The notes: generated from the letters alone by a model not told the origin. 62,476 bases of DNA from Phycisphaerae bacterium (GCA_021604825.1 BQJS01000004.1:1-62476); one strand, 5' to 3'. Counted from the first letter of the stretch, positions 18,336-28,135 are shown. Numbers and translations are program-made.

Positions 18336-19727
18336 TCAATGCGGTTCCGTCATGTGCATCGCATTGAGCGCTTCGATCAACACATCTTCACCCAACACGC
18401 CCTGCTCAAGCGCCACCTCGCGCACCGTTCGGCCCGTCGCAAACGCCTCTTTCGCGATCATCGCAGACTTGTCATAACCAATGTGCGGCACCAGGCTCGT
18501 ACACATCGCCAGCGATTGCTCCACCATCGACGCGCAACGTTCCTTATCCGCTTCGATGCCCGACACACAGCGATCCGCAAACACCCGCGCCGCACTGGCC
18601 AACAACCGAATCGATTCCAACAAGTTGTGAGCCATCATCGGCATCATCACGTTCAGCTCATAATGCCCATCGCGACATCCCATCGTGATCGCCGCATCGT
18701 TGCCAATCACCTGAGCAGCCACCATCACCACCATCTCGCTCATCACCGGATTGACCTTGCCCGGCATGATGCTGCTACCCGGTTGCGTCTCCGGCACGCG
18801 AATTTCGCCAATCCCACAACGCGGTCCGCTCGATAGCATCCGAATATCGTTGGCCACCTTGCTCATCGAAACCGCGATCGTCCGCAATTGTCCGCTGGCT
18901 TCGCAAACCCCATCCTTCGATGCCTGCGCTTCAAAATGATTCTCAGCTTCCACAAAAGCGATACCGGTGTCGCCGGCGATGCGCTCGCTGACCGTCGATC
19001 CAAATGCCGGATGCGTGTTGATCCCCGTCCCGACAGCCGTCCCTCCGATCGCAAGCTCTGCCAGCGCTTTTATCGCCTTCTGCGCACGCTTCACACTGAG
19101 ACTCAATTGCGCCGCATATCCGCTGAACTCCTGCCCCAATCGAATCGGCGTCGCATCCTGCAAATGCGTGCGACCAATCTTCACCGTCTCATCAAACGCC
19201 GTCGCCTTCCGCCCCAACTCCTGCGCCAACTGTTGAAGCGCCGGTATCAAATCATTCTTAATCGCCTCAGCCGCCGCAACGTGGATCGCCGTCGGGATCA
19301 CATCGTTCGACGACTGCCCCATGTTCACATGGTCGTTCGGATGCACCGGGTCACGACTGCCAATCGTCCCACCAGACAGTTCAATCGCCCGGTTGGAAAT
19401 CACCTCGTTGGTATTCATGTTGGTGCTGGTACCCGAACCGGTCTGATACACGTCCAACACAAAATGTCGATCAAGCTTGCCCGCGATCACCTCTTCCGCC
19501 GCCTGCACGATCAGATTCATACGCTTCGCATCGAGTCGCCCCAACTCATGATTGGTCTGAGCAGCCGCCCGCTTGATCAGCCCCATCGCCCGGATGAACG
19601 CTCGGCCAAACCGGTACCCGCTGATGGGGAAATTCTCCACCGCCCGCTGGGTTTGTGCGCCCCAATAGGCGTCATTGGGGACCGTCATCTCGCCCATGCT
19701 GTCTTTCTCGATACGCGTATCGCTCAT
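18336..19727 (-). CDS. fumC: Fumarate hydratase, class II
   Basis: Interconverts fumarate and malate in the citric acid cycle; cytosolic homotetramer. The 463-residue product from ATG 19727 (GGAG upstream; the longer frame to 19772 is unlikely) begins IEKDSMGEMTVPNDAYWGAQTQRA as in FumC. Substrate-site motifs are TGSGTSTNMNTNEVISNRA, HPNDHVNMGQSSNDVIPTA, GRTHLQDATPIRLGQEF and the superfamily signature GSSIMPGKVNPVMSE with the catalytic Ser. Length is normal. It stands alone on the minus strand, convergent with the membrane protein gene at 17479. Confidence 0.96.
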   Translation of the reverse strand: MSDTRIEKDSMGEMTVPNDAYWGAQTQRAVENFPISGYRFGRAFIRAMGLIKRAAAQTNHELGRLDAKRMNLIVQAAEEVIAGKLDRHFVLDVYQTGSGTSTNMNTNEVISNRAIELSGGTIGSRDPVHPNDHVNMGQSSNDVIPTAIHVAAAEAIKNDLIPALQQLAQELGRKATAFDETVKIGRTHLQDATPIRLGQEFSGYAAQLSLSVKRAQKAIKALAELAIGGTAVGTGINTHPAFGSTVSERIAGDTGIAFVEAENHFEAQASKDGVCEASGQLRTIAVSMSKVANDIRMLSSGPRCGIGEIRVPETQPGSSIMPGKVNPVMSEMVVMVAAQVIGNDAAITMGCRDGHYELNVMMPMMAHNLLESIRLLASAARVFADRCVSGIEADKERCASMVEQSLAMCTSLVPHIGYDKSAMIAKEAFATGRTVREVALEQGVLGEDVLIEALNAMHMTEPH

Positions 19728-19994
19728 CGCCTGGCTCCAAAGTTGTTGCCCATAGATCATGTCGCTGACCATGGATCGATCAAATCAACGGTCCATGTTG
19801 ATACATCCTCCGTAAACCCGCAACCCCACTCCGAATCGCATTTCGAATGAATCTTCAGACCGCCCCATCTTGCTGGCCCGCGCGACTTCTGCTCCAATTC
19901 ACCCTCGCCCCGGTCGATATAACCGGATCGGCTTACCGTCAGCCAACCAAAGACTCCTGCGGCGCAACGGACGCTTCTGAGCAAACCAACAAGC

Positions 19995-20768
19995 ATGCCC
20001 ATCATTCGCGCCAATCAACTTCGCAAATCCTTCCCGACGCCCAACGGTACGCTCAAGCATGCCGTCGATGGCGTCAGTTTCGAGATCGAAGCCGGAACAA
20101 TCTACGGATTGCTCGGACCCAACGGGGCAGGCAAGACGACGACATTACGGATGCTCGGCGGGCTCATCGCCCCCACGTCCGGCGAAGCCATCATCGATGG
20201 ACACAACGTTGGCGAGAACCCCTTCGCGGTCAAACACTGCATCGGATTCCTGACGGCCAACACCGGGCTGTACCAACGCCTGTCACCGCGAGAAATTCTG
20301 AGCTACTTTGCCCGACTCTACGGCATGCATCCCGAACGAATCGCCGATCGCGTGACCCACCTGATCGATTGGTTGGACATGCACTCGTTCGCCGACCTGC
20401 GCTGCGGAGCGCTATCAACCGGACAAAAACAACGAACCAGCATCGCCCGAGCGCTGATCGGCGACCCGATCGTATTGATCATGGATGAGCCAACACTGGG
20501 ACTCGACGTCCTCAGCAACCGCATCATCCTGGATTTCATCCGAAGGGAACACGAACACGGCAAGACCATCATCCTGTCCACCCACTACCTTGATGAAGCC
20601 GAATCCCTCTGCGATCGAGTCGGTCTGATGCACGGCGGAAAACTGATGGCCGAAGGCACCATGGAAGAATTACAAAATGCTACCGGTGAAGAAAAACTCA
20701 GCGCCATCTTCCTGAAACTGTTCGGCGAAGCGCAAGGCGAAGACCAAAACGGACGACTGTTGGCCTGA
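19995..20768 (+). CDS. natA: ABC transporter ATP-binding protein (NatA-like)
   Basis: A 257-residue ATPase of the ABC-2 exporter type. Walker A is GLLGPNGAGKTTTLRML (about 39-55), the signature loop is LSTGQKQR with Thr in place of the second residue of the usual LSGGQ, Walker B is IVLIMDEPTLGLD and the switch His is in ILSTHYLDEA. It powers the permease encoded 17 bases downstream. The pair resembles the Na+ exporter NatAB by order and domain content, but the exported substrate is unproven. Confidence 0.92.
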   Translation: MPIIRANQLRKSFPTPNGTLKHAVDGVSFEIEAGTIYGLLGPNGAGKTTTLRMLGGLIAPTSGEAIIDGHNVGENPFAVKHCIGFLTANTGLYQRLSPREILSYFARLYGMHPERIADRVTHLIDWLDMHSFADLRCGALSTGQKQRTSIARALIGDPIVLIMDEPTLGLDVLSNRIILDFIRREHEHGKTIILSTHYLDEAESLCDRVGLMHGGKLMAEGTMEELQNATGEEKLSAIFLKLFGEAQGEDQNGRLLA

Positions 20769-20785
20769 GAAGTCATTGGGGAACC

Positions 20786-22906
20786 ATGCTGAACCGGCGA
20801 ATCATCACGATCTACACCAAGGAGCTCACCGAACTCCTGCGCGATCGCCGAACCCTCATCGCCATGATCGTCGTCCCCATCGCCCTCTACCCACTCTTGA
20901 TCATCGGTTCCGTTCACCTGCTAAGCGTCCAAGACGGCGAACGCAAAACCGAGCGGATGACCATCGGCATTCAATACGACCCCCAATACCCCGAACAACA
21001 GCAGCCAGCCACGCGGTACCTCGGTCGTCAACTGCAAGCGGCTAAACGAATCATCCGCGAGAACCGTGACAGCGAGACCGATGATGTCGTCTCTAACGGC
21101 ATTGAAAGCATTGATCGTATGGATGTTGTCGTCGTTGACGATGTCAGCCACGCCGTCGAAATGGGCGCATGCCATGTCGGTGTGCTATTCTCAATCGACG
21201 AAAACGACCGCCAACATCCCGCACAACACACTGTCACCATCAAGTACGACAAAGCCGAACTGCGCAGCGAGTCAGCCGCCGTCCGCCTGCGCGAAGTATT
21301 CGACCTGCTCTCGCGAAGTCTGACCGAAGAAATCTTGGAGCAGGAAAACCTCCCGCTCTGGATTCTCGACCCCATCCACGTCAGCACCGAAAACGTCGCC
21401 ACCCCGCAAAAGGTCGGCGGCATGGTGCTCGGGAGCATCGTCCCGCTCGTTCTCGTCTTGATGACCATCACCGGTGCGATCTACCCAGCCATCGACCTGA
21501 CCGCCGGCGAGCGCGAACGCGGCACCCTCGAAACGCTGATCGTCTGCCCAGTCCCACCCGTCGAACTCATGACCGGAAAGTACCTCGTCGTCGCGACGGT
21601 GGCGATGATGGGTGCTGCATTGAACCTCATCAGTATGGGCGCGACGCTTCACTTCGGCGGATTCACCGACATGATTAGTGCGTCGGGTGACACCGAACTA
21701 CCGTTGGAAGTGCTACCCGTCATCCTCGTCGTGCTGGTGCCGTTCGCGATGCTGTTCTCCGCGATCATGGTGGCGGTGTGCAGTTACGCCCGGACGTTCA
21801 AGGAAGCCCAGAACTACATCATGCCCGTCATCCTCGCGGCACTGATACCCGGTGGCGTGGCGGCCATGCCCGGAACCCAACTGTCCGGCATCAACGCCTA
21901 CGTCCCGGTGATGAACATGGTCCTGCTCGCCCGCGAGATGCTGCTCGGCCACTTCGAGTGGCTCACCATCACCAAGGTCATGCTCAGCACGTGCGTCTAC
22001 GCAGGGTCAGCCGTCATGGTCGCGTCGCGCGTGTTCAGCACGGAAGCTGCAATCTTCGCAGACTCGGCATCGCTCAAAGCCAGCTTCTCCCGTCAGTTCA
22101 TGCGACCGACGAACTACCCAACATCGACGCTGGCACTCATCACCACCGCCATCCTCTTTCCGGTATGGATGTTCGTGCAGTTCTCCATTCAACCCGGCGC
22201 CGATGAATCCGCCCTGCACACATTCAAGATGACCGCATGGCTCATGCCCATCGCCCTGGTTGCAATTCCGGTCGTACTACTCTCGTATTTCAAAGTGCAA
22301 ATCGGTTCGGCATTGGGACTAAGCAAAGCATCGCCGCGCTACATCGTCGCAGCGATCTTGATCGGAATCGGCGGATGGATACCCGCCCACGAATTGTTCG
22401 CCTTTCAGCACATCATCAGCCCAGTGCCCAAAGCCATTCTCGACAGCAACGATACGCTGATGAGTGCGTTCGAGAATCAAGGCCTCTGGTTGCCGCTGCT
22501 TCTGATCGCAGTCATCCCAGCGATCTGCGAAGAGCTGTTTTTCAGGGGTTTCCTGCTCGGCGGATTGCGCAAGACCACAAAAAAATGGCCAGCCATCATC
22601 ATCGTTGGCTGCGTGTTCGCGATCTTTCACATCATCCTGATCAAGTTCGTCATCACCGCCGTCCTGGGCATCCTGCTGGGCTACCTCTGCTGGCAATCAA
22701 GATCGATCATCCCATCGATCCTCGCCCACATGCTCCACAACGGAATCGCCGTGACGATCGCCTTCGTCCCGGGCATATCTGAGCGAATGGGAATCGACAA
22801 ATTAGCCCCCACCGACCACCTGCCCATCCACATCATTGCTATAGGTACAAGTTTGGTCATAGCCGGTACCGTGATGGCCGCGAAAAGATCAACCACATCG
22901 AACTAG
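20786..22906 (+). CDS. ABC-2 permease fused to a CPBP (CAAX-like) intramembrane protease
   Basis: A 706-residue fusion. Residues 1-440 are an ABC-2 permease: helix 1 (LIAMIVVPIALYPLLIIGSVHLL), a large extracytoplasmic domain (about 45-215), then helices with DLTAGERERGTLETLIVCPV, the NatB-type elbow motif. Residues about 500-700 are a CPBP family membrane protease with CEELFFRGFLLGGL (the EExxxR site), FAIFHIILIKF (first His motif) and SILAHMLHNGIAV (second). All expected catalytic residues are present. The protease may process or license the exported substrate. Such fusions are known from planctomycetes and relatives. It is co-transcribed with the ATPase 17 bases upstream. Confidence 0.9.
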   Translation: MLNRRIITIYTKELTELLRDRRTLIAMIVVPIALYPLLIIGSVHLLSVQDGERKTERMTIGIQYDPQYPEQQQPATRYLGRQLQAAKRIIRENRDSETDDVVSNGIESIDRMDVVVVDDVSHAVEMGACHVGVLFSIDENDRQHPAQHTVTIKYDKAELRSESAAVRLREVFDLLSRSLTEEILEQENLPLWILDPIHVSTENVATPQKVGGMVLGSIVPLVLVLMTITGAIYPAIDLTAGERERGTLETLIVCPVPPVELMTGKYLVVATVAMMGAALNLISMGATLHFGGFTDMISASGDTELPLEVLPVILVVLVPFAMLFSAIMVAVCSYARTFKEAQNYIMPVILAALIPGGVAAMPGTQLSGINAYVPVMNMVLLAREMLLGHFEWLTITKVMLSTCVYAGSAVMVASRVFSTEAAIFADSASLKASFSRQFMRPTNYPTSTLALITTAILFPVWMFVQFSIQPGADESALHTFKMTAWLMPIALVAIPVVLLSYFKVQIGSALGLSKASPRYIVAAILIGIGGWIPAHELFAFQHIISPVPKAILDSNDTLMSAFENQGLWLPLLLIAVIPAICEELFFRGFLLGGLRKTTKKWPAIIIVGCVFAIFHIILIKFVITAVLGILLGYLCWQSRSIIPSILAHMLHNGIAVTIAFVPGISERMGIDKLAPTDHLPIHIIAIGTSLVIAGTVMAAKRSTTSN

Positions 22907-22912
22907 CGTTAA

Positions 22913-23242
22913 TCAAAGCAAGACGCGGCGCCCTTGATAGGTAACCATCCAGGAAGACAGGAATTCCAATCCACATTGCCGTGCCAAATGGCGGATGATT
23001 CTCTCAACCCGTTGATCGGAGTATGCGTCGTGGTATCGAATCTCCATCTTCTGCGGTGCTAGCATGGCGGCCAATGCGTTTCCGCGATAGTCGTCCTCAT
23101 AGGAGATGCCATCAGCTTTCTGATCGCGATGCTCGGCATTGGTAGGGAAGAAGATCGCGCCAGCTTCGTTGAAAACCATCTTGGCGGCGAATTGCCCGCG
23201 TTCCATCTGTGCCGCCAGAAATTCAAGTCCAATGATCGTCAT
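22913..23242 (-). CDS. Small hypothetical protein
   Basis: A 109-residue soluble protein of unknown family. The ATG at 23242 is preceded by GAGGTGA at good spacing, which favours it over the longer frame to 23347. The sequence is mixed alpha/beta (GLEFLAAQMERGQFAAKMVFNEAGAIFF, then ISYEDDYRGNALAAMLAPQKMEIRYHD and a C-terminal helix with VERIIRHLARQCG). The strong ribosome site and normal composition support a real gene. Its stop lies 6 bases from the convergent permease-protease gene. It sits after the terminator of the gene at 23363. Confidence 0.65.
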   Translation of the reverse strand: MTIIGLEFLAAQMERGQFAAKMVFNEAGAIFFPTNAEHRDQKADGISYEDDYRGNALAAMLAPQKMEIRYHDAYSDQRVERIIRHLARQCGLEFLSSWMVTYQGRRVLL

Positions 23243-23298
23243 GGGTTCACCTCGATGGCAATCGGTCCTACAACTGACTACGAGAAATGGCGAGGCAC

Positions 23299-23325
23299 AA
23301 AAAAACCCAGGCGTTCGCCTGGGTT
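23299..23325 (-). terminator. Rho-independent terminator
   Basis: A perfect ten-base-pair stem, AACCCAGGCG at 23304-23313 with CGCCTGGGTT at 23316-23325, is followed on the minus strand by a seven-T run. It lies 38 bases after the stop of the secreted protein gene at 23363 and so ends that transcript before the next minus-strand gene. Confidence 0.9.
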
Positions 23326-23362
23326 CGGAATCGATTTGAATTGTCATTCAAGGCGAGCCGAT

Positions 23363-23800
23363 CTAACTAGGCCCACTGATATTGCCGAGCAAATCGGACA
23401 ACCCGCCGACATCATCAGGCAATTGCGGATCAAGTCCGGCGTTGATACGAATCGAATTGTTCAGCAGCGTCAGCGCCGCATTGAGATTGGTAAACAGCGT
23501 ATTGATGACGTCGATCTTAACTTGCTGCTCAAGGGTCAAGTCCGGCTCGACTTCCGTAATCTCCGGTCCGCTGCGAACCTGATCGATGATCAGGTTGTGT
23601 CGAGCGCTAAAGTCAGCCCGCGCTCCAGCCACAACGTTGCCCGGTGCCCGAAGGGCCATCACGCCCGGCGATGCGGTGTTCCACGAGGCTTGAATGTTCG
23701 GCGTCACATCGTCACCAACAATCTGTGCCCGCTGAGCATTGGCCTCGGAAGCAAACACACCAAGACCAAGAACCAATGTCATCGCCATCGAAAAACGCAT
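23363..23800 (-). CDS. Secreted hypothetical protein
   Basis: A 145-residue protein from ATG 23800, with AAAGGAG upstream (better than the longer frame to 23863). A signal peptide (MALTLVLGLG-type core) should be cut after ASEANA. The mature part is soluble and polar, with a helical stretch LTLEQQVKIDVINTLFTNLNAALTL and a Gly/Asp/Pro-rich end. No family is recognised. A strong terminator follows at 23299, so it is a single-gene transcript, lying downstream of gyrA. Confidence 0.75.
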   Translation of the reverse strand: MRFSMAMTLVLGLGVFASEANAQRAQIVGDDVTPNIQASWNTASPGVMALRAPGNVVAGARADFSARHNLIIDQVRSGPEITEVEPDLTLEQQVKIDVINTLFTNLNAALTLLNNSIRINAGLDPQLPDDVGGLSDLLGNISGPS

Positions 23801-24022
23801 CTCAACACTCCTTTGGGCAATTGACTGGTGCCCAAATTCACAAACCCCAAAATCACAAGCCAAGCCCCACGAACCCAGCCATCTCAGCCAGCCACGCTTG
23901 GTGTAACTGCAAAATCCCCGTCGGGCTGCATTGCTTTATATCGTCGACCAGGGTTCCGGTTCACCCCTATTTTCAGAAAAAACCGGCGAATCCTGCCAAA
24001 CACAGCCACTTTTCGCACCGAA

Positions 24023-26617
24023 TCATGCCTCAGGATCGGTTTCCGCAGCGGAATCTGAACCGCTCTCTTCGGAATCGCCTCCCTCGGCTTTGTCCTCTTC
24101 AGGGACAATCCGCGCCACCGCGACGACTTTGTCGTCCTCGTTGGTCTTGATCAACCGCACGCCTTGCGTCGCCCGGCCAATCTCGCGAACCTCGTCCAAG
24201 TCCGTCCGCAACATGATTCCGTTCTGGGTGATGAACATCAACTCGTCTTTATCGTTGACGGCTTTCATCGCCACAACCTGACCATTGCGATCGGTAACTT
24301 TGATGTTGATCACACCCTTGCCACCGCGCTTGGTCAGTCGGTATTCGTCGATGTTGGTCCGCTTGCCGAATCCGTTCTCGCAAACCGTCAGCACCGAAGC
24401 ACCCGGACGAATCGCAATCATACCGACGACGCAATCGTCTTTGCCAAGCGCCATTCCGCGAACACCCGCAGCCGACCGGCCCATCACGCGGACGTCGTCC
24501 TCCTTGAAGCGAACAGCCATCCCGCCGCGACTGGCCAACACGATCTCGTGATCGCCATCGGTCATCTCGACACCGATCAACGCGTCCGAAGGATTCAGCA
24601 CAATCGCAATGATGCCGTTGGAACGCGGGCGACTAAACGCACCCAGCGCCGTCTTCTTCACCTTGCCCTCAGCCGTCGCGAAGAACACAAACTTCTCTTC
24701 GAATTCCTTCACCGGCAAGACGGCCCGATGCTCCTCACCGTCCTGCATGTTGACGAGGTTGGCAATCGATCGACCACGGGCTGTCCGCGCGCCGGCAGGG
24801 ATGTCAAACACCCGCGCCCAATACACCCGTCCACGATTCGTAAAGAACAGCATGTAGTCATGCGTGTTCACCACGAACAAGTGCTCGATGAAATCGCCAT
24901 CCTTCGTGTTACCACCGCGCACGCCGCGCCCACCGCGCCCCTGCTTGCGATAACTGTCGGTGTCCGTCCGCTTGATGTACCCCTCGTGCGAAATCGTCAC
25001 CACGACCTGCTCATCCGGGATCAATTCCTCTACGCTGAAATCACCAACGGCTTCGGTAATCGTCGTGCGCCGCGGCACGCCAAACTTGTCGCGAATTTCG
25101 TAAAGATCCTCGCGGATGATATCAAGCACCAACGCGTCGTCCGAAAGAATGCCTTCGTAGTCAGCGATCTGCTCGACCAACTTCGTGTATTCGCCGGCCA
25201 ACTTCTCAATTTCCAGTCCGGTGAGCTTCTGCAACTGCATCACCAAAATCGCCTGCGCCTGGACAGCCGTCAGGTAATGCGGATTGCTCGCATCACCAAA
25301 ACGCTCGACAAACGATGCCGGCAACAGATTGCGTAGCGTCTCACCTTCCGTCAGCGAAAGCGGTCGCTCCATCAACCGCTCTTTAGCCGTCGCAGAATCC
25401 GGCGACTTCTTGATTGTTTCGATGATGCCGTCGATATCGCCAATCGCTAGAATCAACGCCTCGTGGATGTGCGCCTTCTGCTTCGCCCGCTGCAACAGGA
25501 ACTGCGTGCGTCGACGAATCACATCACGGCGATGGCGAATGTACACATCGATCATCCGCCGCAACGTCAGCGATTGTGGCTTGCGATCGACCAACGCCAC
25601 GTTCGAAATATTGAAATTGCTTTGCAGCGGTGTGTACTGATAAAGCTGATTGATCACCACGTCGGCATTGGCACCCTTTCGCAACTCAATCTCGATGCGA
25701 ATCTCGTGCTTGCGGTCGGACGCGTCGTTGATGGTCGCCACATCTTTAATCAGCCCACCCTTAACCGCCGCCGCCGCCCGCTCGGTGATCGAACTGCGCA
25801 GCACCTGATACGGCACTTCGCTGATGACGATCGTTTCCTTGCCGCCACGACCTTCTTCGACGTCAACCTTGCCGCGGACCATCACTTGGCCCTTGCCATG
25901 CATGAAAGCGTCGAGGATGCCACGCCGGCCACAGATTTCGCCACCGGTCGGAAAATCCGGCCCGGGAATTATCTCAAGCAATTCCGCGATGGTGATGTTC
26001 GGATTGTCAATAACGCCGATGATGGCATTGCACACTTCGCCGACGTTGTGGGGGGCCATGTTGGTGGCCATCCCGACCGCGATCCCGCTGCCGCCATTGA
26101 CCAGCAGGTTGGGGAACTTGCTCGGAAGCACCGTCGGCTCGGTGCGGGTGTTGTCAAAGTTGGGTTCAACGTCGACGGTTTCAAATTCGAGGTCGGAAAG
26201 CAACTCCATCGCCGCGCCGTGCAACCGCGCTTCGGTGTACCGCATCGCAGCTGGCGGGTCGCCATCGATCGAACCCCAGTTGCCCTGCTTGTCGATGAGC
26301 ACCTGACTCAGGTTCCAAGGCTGCCCGAGGCGAACCATGGTCGGGTAGATGACCTGATCGCCATGCGGGTGATAGTTGCCCGAGGTGTCACCGCTGATCT
26401 TGGCACACTTGCGAAATGCCGATCGCGGGCCCAGGTTGAGGTCGTTCATCGCAACAAGGATACGCCGCTGCGAAGGCTTCAAACCGTCCCGAGCGTCGGG
26501 CAACGCGCGGGCCATGATGACGCTCATCGAGTAGGTCAGATACGACCCTTTCATCTCTTCGATGAGCGACTGATTAACAATATGTTCCTGCGGAGAATCC
26601 GCGGTGGTGTCAGCCAT
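24023..26617 (-). CDS. gyrA: DNA gyrase subunit A
   Basis: The breakage-reunion subunit of DNA gyrase, acting with GyrB to add negative supercoils. The 864-residue product has the N-terminal YSMSVIMARALPDARDGLKPSQRR, the active-site Tyr127 in AAMRYTEARL, and a six-bladed C-terminal wrapping domain. The GyrA box reads QGRGGRG at about 556, close to the canonical QRRGGKG, which supports gyrase over topoisomerase IV. The quinolone region is unusual: HGDQVIYPT has Gln88 and Pro92 where E. coli has Ser83 and Asp87. The C-terminus is an acidic Glu/Ser/Asp-rich tail. It is a single gene; gyrB is not in the window. Confidence 0.95.
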   Translation of the reverse strand: MADTTADSPQEHIVNQSLIEEMKGSYLTYSMSVIMARALPDARDGLKPSQRRILVAMNDLNLGPRSAFRKCAKISGDTSGNYHPHGDQVIYPTMVRLGQPWNLSQVLIDKQGNWGSIDGDPPAAMRYTEARLHGAAMELLSDLEFETVDVEPNFDNTRTEPTVLPSKFPNLLVNGGSGIAVGMATNMAPHNVGEVCNAIIGVIDNPNITIAELLEIIPGPDFPTGGEICGRRGILDAFMHGKGQVMVRGKVDVEEGRGGKETIVISEVPYQVLRSSITERAAAAVKGGLIKDVATINDASDRKHEIRIEIELRKGANADVVINQLYQYTPLQSNFNISNVALVDRKPQSLTLRRMIDVYIRHRRDVIRRRTQFLLQRAKQKAHIHEALILAIGDIDGIIETIKKSPDSATAKERLMERPLSLTEGETLRNLLPASFVERFGDASNPHYLTAVQAQAILVMQLQKLTGLEIEKLAGEYTKLVEQIADYEGILSDDALVLDIIREDLYEIRDKFGVPRRTTITEAVGDFSVEELIPDEQVVVTISHEGYIKRTDTDSYRKQGRGGRGVRGGNTKDGDFIEHLFVVNTHDYMLFFTNRGRVYWARVFDIPAGARTARGRSIANLVNMQDGEEHRAVLPVKEFEEKFVFFATAEGKVKKTALGAFSRPRSNGIIAIVLNPSDALIGVEMTDGDHEIVLASRGGMAVRFKEDDVRVMGRSAAGVRGMALGKDDCVVGMIAIRPGASVLTVCENGFGKRTNIDEYRLTKRGGKGVINIKVTDRNGQVVAMKAVNDKDELMFITQNGIMLRTDLDEVREIGRATQGVRLIKTNEDDKVVAVARIVPEEDKAEGGDSEESGSDSAAETDPEA

Positions 26618-26792
26618 AAGCCTGCCTGCTCCAATGCAAAAAAGGCGTGAAAACGTTCGACCGCTTCAACCCAATATTTTAAGCGATTTCGGCCAATCAG
26701 CCAACCAAAGAACCGGCCCAAAAACCGACCGCAAGGGTCTTCAGAAACAGCTTAAAATAAGGCACAAAATCAACAGACAGGAACCCCAGGTG

Positions 26793-26812
26793 CCCCGTCC
26801 TTCAGGGCGGGG
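26793..26812. repeat. GC-rich palindrome in the gap downstream of the gene at 26844
   Basis: CCCCGTCC and GGGCGGGG close around a TTCA loop (one G-T pair). This type of stem is often found at the ends of IS200/IS605 elements and elsewhere as a lone palindrome. No T-run follows on either strand, so it is a weak terminator at best. The rest of 26618-26843 holds the gyrA upstream region and nothing else I can name. Confidence 0.5.
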
Positions 26813-26843
26813 GACTGACGGACAAACAATAGTCCAGAATCGG

Positions 26844-28022
26844 TCATTGGCTTGAACGAGAAGCGAAACGAAAGGCGCGCTTGATAACATCAAATCCCGA
26901 CTGAGGAAAGAGACCAAAACCGGCAAGTACAACTCCACTCAACCCACTATCTGCATAACTCTTGACCTCACTTACCAAACGTTCAGGAACATCCCAAGGT
27001 ATCGTTGACATTTGTGTTTGTCGCGCTGTGTGGACGTTACTCAAATTCTCGATTCCCCAGAAAAACTCCGATCCCTCCTGGCTTTCATGAACAAACCCGT
27101 CTTGAGATTGAATTATCACGCTGCGGTCATTCTTGAGCGCGTCACAATCTACTCGTGGGAATGAACCGTCAAACACCTGTCCGCAGAATACGACTGAAAG
27201 AGCATTCTCAATTGCCGTTTCCACTTGACTGACGAGAATTGTAACGGCGTCGATTTGCGAGTGAACAAACGACTTGAGAATCGGCGACTCTTCCATCAAC
27301 TCCATGTGCAAGCTTTCGACCGGATGGCCATCTGAGAGTGCCTTTTCGAGTGTCACAGATATCCAGCGTGAAACAGCATCTACATCCACATTTTCACGTA
27401 TGGCAAACTGCCTGGACGATTCATCAAATGAAAGTGCAAGGAGAGAGAAGAACCCGTCATCGAAGTCCGGACCCAGTTGCAAACAATCGCTTTCACGTGC
27501 TCCAGAACGGAAACAAATCTCTTCAAGTTCAATGGCAGACTTAGGACACCGACTTGTAAGATCGCATGCGGTGGCTCTGAGCAATTCGACAACATCTGGA
27601 TTTGCTGCGGATAGCGTCTCGGGAGCGCTGTCTCCAAATACGGACTTTGTAACCCCCTCTGGATATCGACTAGCGATCAAGGGGTGCTCAAGAGCACTTA
27701 TCCTCAATCGCAATTCCAAGTCGCGCTTCCTACAAGACTCCGCGATCTTCTCCAGCGGATCGCGACTCTTCAACCAACTCGCCACCACCGGCTTGATTCG
27801 TGTATTGGCGTACTTCGACTTGTCCGGCTGAAAGAAGTACCCACCATCGCTTCGAAACATGCGAGGCCCATCGAACTCACCCGCCCGCAGTTGCGACACG
27901 CGCGACGACGTCACCCGCAGCGATATACTCTGCGCGCCCACCGATTGAATCAGATCGAGGCTCTCCTCAATCCCGAAATCAACCACGTTCCAAATGTCAG
28001 CGAGAATACCGGTCGTGAACAT
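26844..28022 (-). CDS. Hypothetical protein, possible TIM-barrel
   Basis: About 392 residues from the ATG at 28022 (the frame runs on to 28061). No signal peptide or membrane helix. The N-terminus ILADIWNVVDFGIEESLDLIQSVGAQSISLRV and later ICFRSGARESDCLQLGPDFDDGFFSLL, VDAVTILVSQVE-type strands and a closing LSGVVLAGFGLF give alternating strand and helix as in a TIM barrel, perhaps related to hypothetical glycoside-hydrolase-like proteins. No catalytic motif is certain. Codon choice is less GC-rich than in gyrA beside it. It lies 113 bases downstream of the helical secreted protein gene on the same strand. Confidence 0.65.
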   Translation of the reverse strand: MFTTGILADIWNVVDFGIEESLDLIQSVGAQSISLRVTSSRVSQLRAGEFDGPRMFRSDGGYFFQPDKSKYANTRIKPVVASWLKSRDPLEKIAESCRKRDLELRLRISALEHPLIASRYPEGVTKSVFGDSAPETLSAANPDVVELLRATACDLTSRCPKSAIELEEICFRSGARESDCLQLGPDFDDGFFSLLALSFDESSRQFAIRENVDVDAVSRWISVTLEKALSDGHPVESLHMELMEESPILKSFVHSQIDAVTILVSQVETAIENALSVVFCGQVFDGSFPRVDCDALKNDRSVIIQSQDGFVHESQEGSEFFWGIENLSNVHTARQTQMSTIPWDVPERLVSEVKSYADSGLSGVVLAGFGLFPQSGFDVIKRAFRFASRSSQ

Positions 28023-28135
28023 GCCGTCGTCAAACCCTTGCGCTGTTGTCGCGCGTCGCATTCAAACGATGCGATCCTTTCGCGCCAACCATCGGCTAAG
28101 GTGCAACGAACCACCGGTTTGTCAAGGGCAGCCGC

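Noticed and set aside
24164..26650. Two plus-strand frames of about 390 codons
   Set aside because: Both are antisense to gyrA, whose identity and frame are certain; their products have no domain.
26793..26812. GC-rich hairpin as an IS200/IS605 end
   Set aside because: No tnpA or tnpB gene or second end is nearby, so it is reported only as a palindrome.
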